DNA from: JAENVU01 sp964544295
Lineage (GTDB): Bacteria > Actinomycetota > Acidimicrobiia > IMCC26256 > JAENVU01
Assembly (NCBI GenBank): GCA_964544295.1
Contig: CAZJBJ010000071.1
Span: 1 to 18,199 of the forward strand
DNA length: 18,199 nucleotides
Reading direction: 5' to 3'
Shown: one piece after another, positions 15,014 to 18,199 of the stretch
How positions within the stretch are numbered: position 1 is the stretch's first letter
Layout of the letters: every line of letters begins with the position of its first letter
Translations under genes and position numbers: made by a program
The notes under the pieces: generated by a model
Databases searched by the model: none
What the model saw: the letters and a program-made list of their open reading frames with translations, nothing else
What the model was told of the DNA's origin: nothing

Positions 15014-16038
15014 TCATCCTCGGCATCGAGACCAGTTGTGACGAGACCGCGGCCGCCGTCGTGGTCGACGGCGTGACGATCCGTTCGAGCGTGGTGTCGA
15101 GCCAGATCGAGCTCCACGCCCGCTTCGGGGGAGTGGTGCCCGAGATCGCGAGCCGCGCCCATCTCGAGGTGATCAACGGCGTGATCGGCGACGCGTTGGT
15201 CGAAGCGGGTGTCGGCTTCGCGGATCTCGACGCGGTCGCGGCCACGCACGGCCCGGGCCTGGCCGGCGCGCTGCTCGTGGGCGTCAGCGCAGCCAAGGCG
15301 ATCGCGCTCGCGGCGAGGATTCCCTACGTCGGGGTCAACCACCTCGAAGGTCATCTGCACGCGGCCTGGTTACAGGACGCCCGGGTGGAACTCCCGTTGG
15401 CGGTGCTGTTGGTCTCGGGTGGCCACACCATGCTCGTGGCCGTGCGCGGCGACGCCGACTACGAGGTGCTCGGTCAGACGGTCGACGACGCCGCGGGGGA
15501 GGCCTTCGACAAGGTCGCGCGGTTGCTCGGGCTCGGGTACCCGGGTGGCCCCGCGATCGATCGGCTCGCGACCGAGGGCGATCCGGTGGCCATCCGGTTC
15601 CCGCGTCCGATGCGCGACGACGGACTCGACTTCTCGTTCTCCGGGCTCAAGACCGCGGTGTTGCACCAGGTCCGGCGCAACCCCGGTGGGGACGTCGCCG
15701 ACGTGGCCGCCTCCTTCCAGGCCGCGGTCGTGGACGTCCTGCGGGCGAAGCTCGATGCCGCCGCCACCGCGATCGACGCCCGCACGCTCGTGATCGGAGG
15801 GGGCGTGGCGGCCAACTCCGGGCTGCGGGCGGCCATCGCCGAGTTGGGGGCCGAGACCGGCCGGCCGGTGTTGATCCCGCCGCGGGAACTCTGCACCGAC
15901 AACGCCGCGATGGTGGGCGCGACCGCGTACTGGCGGTTGCGGACCGACGGTCCGACCGGCCTCGACGACGGGGCGATGCCGTCGCTCGGCCTGCCCACCC
16001 GGGGCCCCGAAGGCAGCGCCCCAGCACCCCCGCGCTGA
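15010..16038 (+). CDS. tsaD: tRNA N6-threonylcarbamoyladenosine transferase TsaD
   Basis: TsaD transfers threonylcarbamoyl from TC-AMP to A37 of tRNA. The 342 residues include GIETSCDETAAAVV at the N-terminus, FGGVVPEIASRAH (39-51), THGPGLAGALLVG (79-91), the metal motif HLEGH (H111, H115), LLVSGGHT (133-140), GEAFDKVARLLGLGYPGG (163-180), and VIGGGVAANSGLR (261-273) with D297 in TDNAAMVGA. The ATG at 15010 fits the universal MIILGIETSCDET start; an ORF open from 14581 in this frame belongs to rimI's territory. The start overlaps the rimI stop by 4 nt. The last 25 residues are a Pro-rich tail. Confidence 0.97.
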   Translation: MIILGIETSCDETAAAVVVDGVTIRSSVVSSQIELHARFGGVVPEIASRAHLEVINGVIGDALVEAGVGFADLDAVAATHGPGLAGALLVGVSAAKAIALAARIPYVGVNHLEGHLHAAWLQDARVELPLAVLLVSGGHTMLVAVRGDADYEVLGQTVDDAAGEAFDKVARLLGLGYPGGPAIDRLATEGDPVAIRFPRPMRDDGLDFSFSGLKTAVLHQVRRNPGGDVADVAASFQAAVVDVLRAKLDAAATAIDARTLVIGGGVAANSGLRAAIAELGAETGRPVLIPPRELCTDNAAMVGATAYWRLRTDGPTGLDDGAMPSLGLPTRGPEGSAPAPPR

Positions 16039-16060
16039 CGCAACCGGCGGAGTGGGCGAT

Positions 16061-16087
16061 TTTGCAGTCGCCGGGGCCGAGTGCTAC
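16061..16087. promoter_or_regulatory. CIRCE-like operator, upstream degenerate copy
   Basis: Arms TTTGCAGTC (16061-16069) and GAGTGCTAC (16079-16087) flank a 9-bp spacer, the CIRCE layout TTAGCACTC-N9-GAGTGCTAA. The left arm matches 7 of 9 and the right arm 8 of 9. It overlaps the predicted groES promoter. HrcA binding is an inference. Confidence 0.6.
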
Positions 16088-16090
16088 CTT
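16062..16090 (+). promoter_or_regulatory. Probable groES promoter
   Basis: TTGCAG (16062-16067) and TACCTT (16085-16090) with a 17-bp spacer form a plausible vegetative promoter, with the start point expected near 16097, inside the second CIRCE element. Repressor bound at either operator would block initiation. The leader would be about 120 nt. Confidence 0.45.
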
Positions 16091-16093
16091 GCT

Positions 16094-16120
16094 TTAGCAG
16101 TCCCATACCCCGAGTGCTAA
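16094..16120. promoter_or_regulatory. CIRCE operator (HrcA-binding heat-shock element)
   Basis: Arms TTAGCAGTC (16094-16102) and GAGTGCTAA (16112-16120) around a 9-bp spacer match the CIRCE consensus at 17 of 18 arm positions; only G16100 deviates. In many bacteria the HrcA repressor binds this element upstream of groES. It starts 33 bp after the first copy. Confidence 0.93.
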
Positions 16121-16218
16121 CAGGTCCGCCGTCGGCGTGGCCTCACCACGACGGGTCCCCGAATCCCCCGAATGTCGACACACCTCCGGCCCCCGAGGGC
16201 CGGTCGAGGAGGCCACCG

Positions 16219-16536
16219 ATGAAGCTCGTACCGCTCGAGGACCGCATCGTCGTCCGTACCGCCGAGGCGGAGGAAACCACCGTCAGTGGGCTGGTGATCC
16301 CCGACACCGCGAAAGAGAAGCCGCAGCAGGGTGAAGTGCTGGCGGTCGGCCCGGGTCGGCGCGCCGAGACCTCCGGCGAACTGGTCCCGCTCGACATCGA
16401 GGTGGGCGACACGGTCGTCTACTCCAAGTACGGCGGCACCGAGATCACGATCGACGGTGAGGACCTCCTGATCCTCGCGGGCCGGGACATCCTCGCCAAG
16501 GTCGAGAAGTCCTCGGGGGCCAAGAAGAAGAAGTGA
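16219..16536 (+). CDS. groES: Co-chaperonin GroES
   Basis: GroES caps the GroEL folding chamber. The 105-residue product has VPLEDRIVVR (4-13), the mobile loop around residues 17-34 with TVSGLVIPDTAKEKPQQGEV, VLAVGPGRR, and the closing YSKYGGTEITIDGEDLLILAGRD segment. The ATG at 16219 follows a strong GAGGAGG site (16206-16212, 6-nt spacer); an open frame back to 16081 runs through the operator and is rejected. The C-terminus carries an extra tail ending in four lysines. Two CIRCE-like operators lie upstream, indicating heat-shock control. No groEL follows; a hairpin and a pilus/secretion gene do. Confidence 0.97.
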   Translation: MKLVPLEDRIVVRTAEAEETTVSGLVIPDTAKEKPQQGEVLAVGPGRRAETSGELVPLDIEVGDTVVYSKYGGTEITIDGEDLLILAGRDILAKVEKSSGAKKKK

Positions 16537-16565
16537 CCCCCCGCCCTCCGGGGCGACGAACGTCT

Positions 16566-16598
16566 GACGAAGCGACGCCGAATCGGCGTCGCTTCGTC
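16566..16598 (+). terminator. Strong hairpin, probable groES terminator
   Basis: The arms 16566-16580 and 16584-16598 are perfect 15-nt reverse complements (gacgaagcgacgccg and its complement) around an AAT loop, 30 nt after the groES stop. No T-run follows, which is common for actinobacterial hairpin terminators. It could also protect the groES mRNA 3' end. Confidence 0.75.
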
Positions 16599-16668
16599 GC
16601 GTCTGGGCCGTTCGGCCTGGCGCCGCGGGTCCGATTCGCCCTACGCTGCGCGGGCATTTTGTGACGTT

Positions 16669-16682
16669 CGGTCAGTTGACCG
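16669..16682. promoter_or_regulatory. Inverted repeat upstream of the PilB-like gene
   Basis: CGGTCA and TGACCG form 6-bp arms around GT, 29 nt before the GTG start. A TACGCT -10-like element lies just upstream (16642-16647) but has no good -35, so the promoter itself is uncertain. The repeat is symmetric enough for a dimeric regulator but short enough to be chance. Confidence 0.3.
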
Positions 16683-16711
16683 GGTGCAGGGCCGGGTGGA
16701 GGGAAAGAACC

Positions 16712-18199
16712 GTGGGCTTGTTGAAGTCCCGGAAGGACGCCGCGGGAGAACTGAAGCGGTACGTCGACGCGGTGGAACACGCGCCCGACTCCGACGACGT
16801 GGATGAGGACGAGTTCCTCGATTCCGACGGTGTCGACGCCACCATCACGATGTCGATCGAGGCGCTGCAGGCGCAGGTCGCGGCGCGCAACGCGCGCATC
16901 AACGCGGCCATGGCCGCGGCGGCGAGCACCTCGGCCGAGTCGGAGGCGGCGGTGGCGGCGGTCCAGCAGCGCCACGCCCGGATGCTCGGAGAGATCCTCG
17001 TCCAGCGCGGCGTGCTGAGCTCGGAACAGCTGGTCGCCGCGCTCGACGGCCAGGCCACGGCCGGGCAACGTCTGGGTGAGTACCTGGTGGCGACCCGGGT
17101 GCTCACGGAGCGTGACCTCGCCGGGGTGCTCGCCGAGCAGTTCGGGCTCGAGGTGATCGATCTCCGCCACAACTTCCCCGACCCGGCCGCGGTGGCCGTG
17201 TTCCCCGAGGCGCAAGCCCGCGCGTGGGGCGCGATCGTGCTCCGCCGGACCGACTTCGGTTACGACGTCGCCGTCGGCGATCCGAGCGACCCGACCATCG
17301 CCGATCGGCTGCGCGAGACGCTGCGCCAACCGGCCAAGTTGTTCGTCGGCGGCGTCGGTGAGATCCAGCGGGCGATCGACGTCGCCTACCGCACCACCGC
17401 GAACGTCGACGAGCAGGTCCGGGTCTTCCAGGCCCGGGAGGAGCAGCGCCGCTCGGGTGAGAACGTGCCCACCGCCCAGGTCGACGAGAAGGCGCCGGTC
17501 GTCCAGGTCGTGAACCTGCTGCTGTCCCAGGCCGTAGGCGAGCGCGCGTCGGACGTCCACATCGAACCGATGCCCGACCGGGTGCGGATCCGGAACCGGA
17601 TCGACGGCGCCTTGCACGAGGTGTTGAACCTGCCGCCGGGCATGGGCCCCGCACTGATCAGCCGGATCAAGGTCATGGCGAACATGAACATCGTCGAGCG
17701 GCGCCGCCCCCAGGACGGTCAGATCGAAATCGAGGTCGAAGGCGTACCGCTCGACGTGCGCGTCTCCACCACGTCCACTGTCAACGGCGAGAAGTGCGTG
17801 CTGCGCATCCTCGACAAGCGGCGCGCGCTGTTCGGCCTCGCCGACCTCGGCATGCCTGCGGAGACCCTCACGATCTTCGAGAGCATGACCCGCTCGCCCT
17901 ACGGCATGGTCATCTGTGCGGGCCCGACCGGTTCGGGCAAGACCACCACCCTCTACGCGTCGCTCACCCAGATCAACCGGGAAGAGATCAACATCATGAC
18001 GGTGGAGGATCCCGTCGAGTATGTGTTCCCGACGGTCAACCAGATCCAGATCAACGAGCAGGCGGGGATAACCTTCGCCGGCGGGTTGCGCTCGATCCTG
18101 CGGCAGGACCCCGACGCCATCCTCGTCGGAGAGATCCGCGACGTCGAGACCGCGCGCATCGCCGTGCAGTCGGTGCTCACCGGCCACCTGGTGCTCTCG
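16712..18199 (+). CDS. pilB: PilB/GspE-type secretion ATPase, 3' end beyond window
   Basis: A hexameric cytoplasmic ATPase that powers type IV pilus extension or type II secretion. 496 codons are seen and no stop. After an acidic, Ala-rich start (1-80), residues 90-150 form an MshEN-like domain (RMLGEILVQRGVLSSEQL, then QRLGEYLVATRVLTERDL), which in relatives binds c-di-GMP or contacts the pilus platform. The T2SSE core follows: Walker A GPTGSGKTT (404-412), the Asp-box VEDPVEY (431-437) and the Walker B region DPDAILVGEIRD (466-477, E474). The sequence ends at GHLVLS, just before the His box. The GTG at 16712 is supported by GGAGGG 8 nt upstream. The pilB and gspE labels cannot be separated without the downstream genes. 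Confidence 0.93.
   Translation, partial: MGLLKSRKDAAGELKRYVDAVEHAPDSDDVDEDEFLDSDGVDATITMSIEALQAQVAARNARINAAMAAAASTSAESEAAVAAVQQRHARMLGEILVQRGVLSSEQLVAALDGQATAGQRLGEYLVATRVLTERDLAGVLAEQFGLEVIDLRHNFPDPAAVAVFPEAQARAWGAIVLRRTDFGYDVAVGDPSDPTIADRLRETLRQPAKLFVGGVGEIQRAIDVAYRTTANVDEQVRVFQAREEQRRSGENVPTAQVDEKAPVVQVVNLLLSQAVGERASDVHIEPMPDRVRIRNRIDGALHEVLNLPPGMGPALISRIKVMANMNIVERRRPQDGQIEIEVEGVPLDVRVSTTSTVNGEKCVLRILDKRRALFGLADLGMPAETLTIFESMTRSPYGMVICAGPTGSGKTTTLYASLTQINREEINIMTVEDPVEYVFPTVNQIQINEQAGITFAGGLRSILRQDPDAILVGEIRDVETARIAVQSVLTGHLVLS

Noticed and set aside
16081..16218. An N-terminal extension of GroES through the operator region
   Set aside because: It would translate across the CIRCE element and promoter; ATG 16219 has a strong Shine-Dalgarno and a normal GroES start.
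1..18199. CRISPR arrays, tRNA or rRNA genes, transposases, attachment sites
   Set aside because: No regularly spaced repeats, cloverleaf-like segments or transposase motifs were seen on reading through both strands.

Overview
The window is very GC-rich (roughly 70% by eye), with dense genes, many GTG starts and 4-nt start/stop overlaps. The gene order rplM-rpsI-glmM-glmS-acpS-nnr-alr-hydrolase-tsaE-tsaB-rimI-tsaD-groES is the classic actinobacterial arrangement. Together with the lone groES and a PilB/GspE ATPase at the right end, I infer an actinobacterium, possibly of the class Acidimicrobiia. The class-level guess rests on overall impression, not on a marker comparison.

Left end (1-2384, minus strand): a compact three-gene unit reads leftwards. 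It encodes a small XRE-type HTH protein, a Pol-beta-fold nucleotidyltransferase and a large metal-dependent phosphodiesterase of the alkaline phosphatase superfamily, which is cut by the window edge. Both junctions are 4-nt GTGA overlaps. A 20-bp near-perfect palindrome sits 2 nt before the HTH start codon and looks like an autoregulatory operator. This is the accessory part of the window and the best candidate for an uncharacterised system.

Divergent region (2385-2564): about 180 bp holds the operator and a probable promoter for the rightward housekeeping operon. No stretch longer than 300 bp lacks a gene anywhere in the window.

Centre (2565-16038, plus strand): fourteen tightly packed genes form one probable operon. 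They cover ribosomal proteins L13 and S9; UDP-GlcNAc precursor synthesis (GlmM, and a strikingly enlarged 1138-residue GlmS); holo-ACP synthase; NAD(P)HX repair (Nnr); a CBS-pair protein; alanine racemase; a membrane-anchored alpha/beta hydrolase; a type-4-like uracil-DNA glycosylase; and the tRNA t6A set TsaE, TsaB and TsaD with RimI between the last two. Eight of the thirteen junctions overlap, seven by 4 nt and one by 1 nt.

Right end (16039-18199): groES lies behind two tandem CIRCE-like operators, one of them degenerate, and is followed by a perfect 15-bp hairpin rather than groEL. The start of a PilB/GspE-type secretion ATPase with an MshEN-like N-terminal domain runs off the window.
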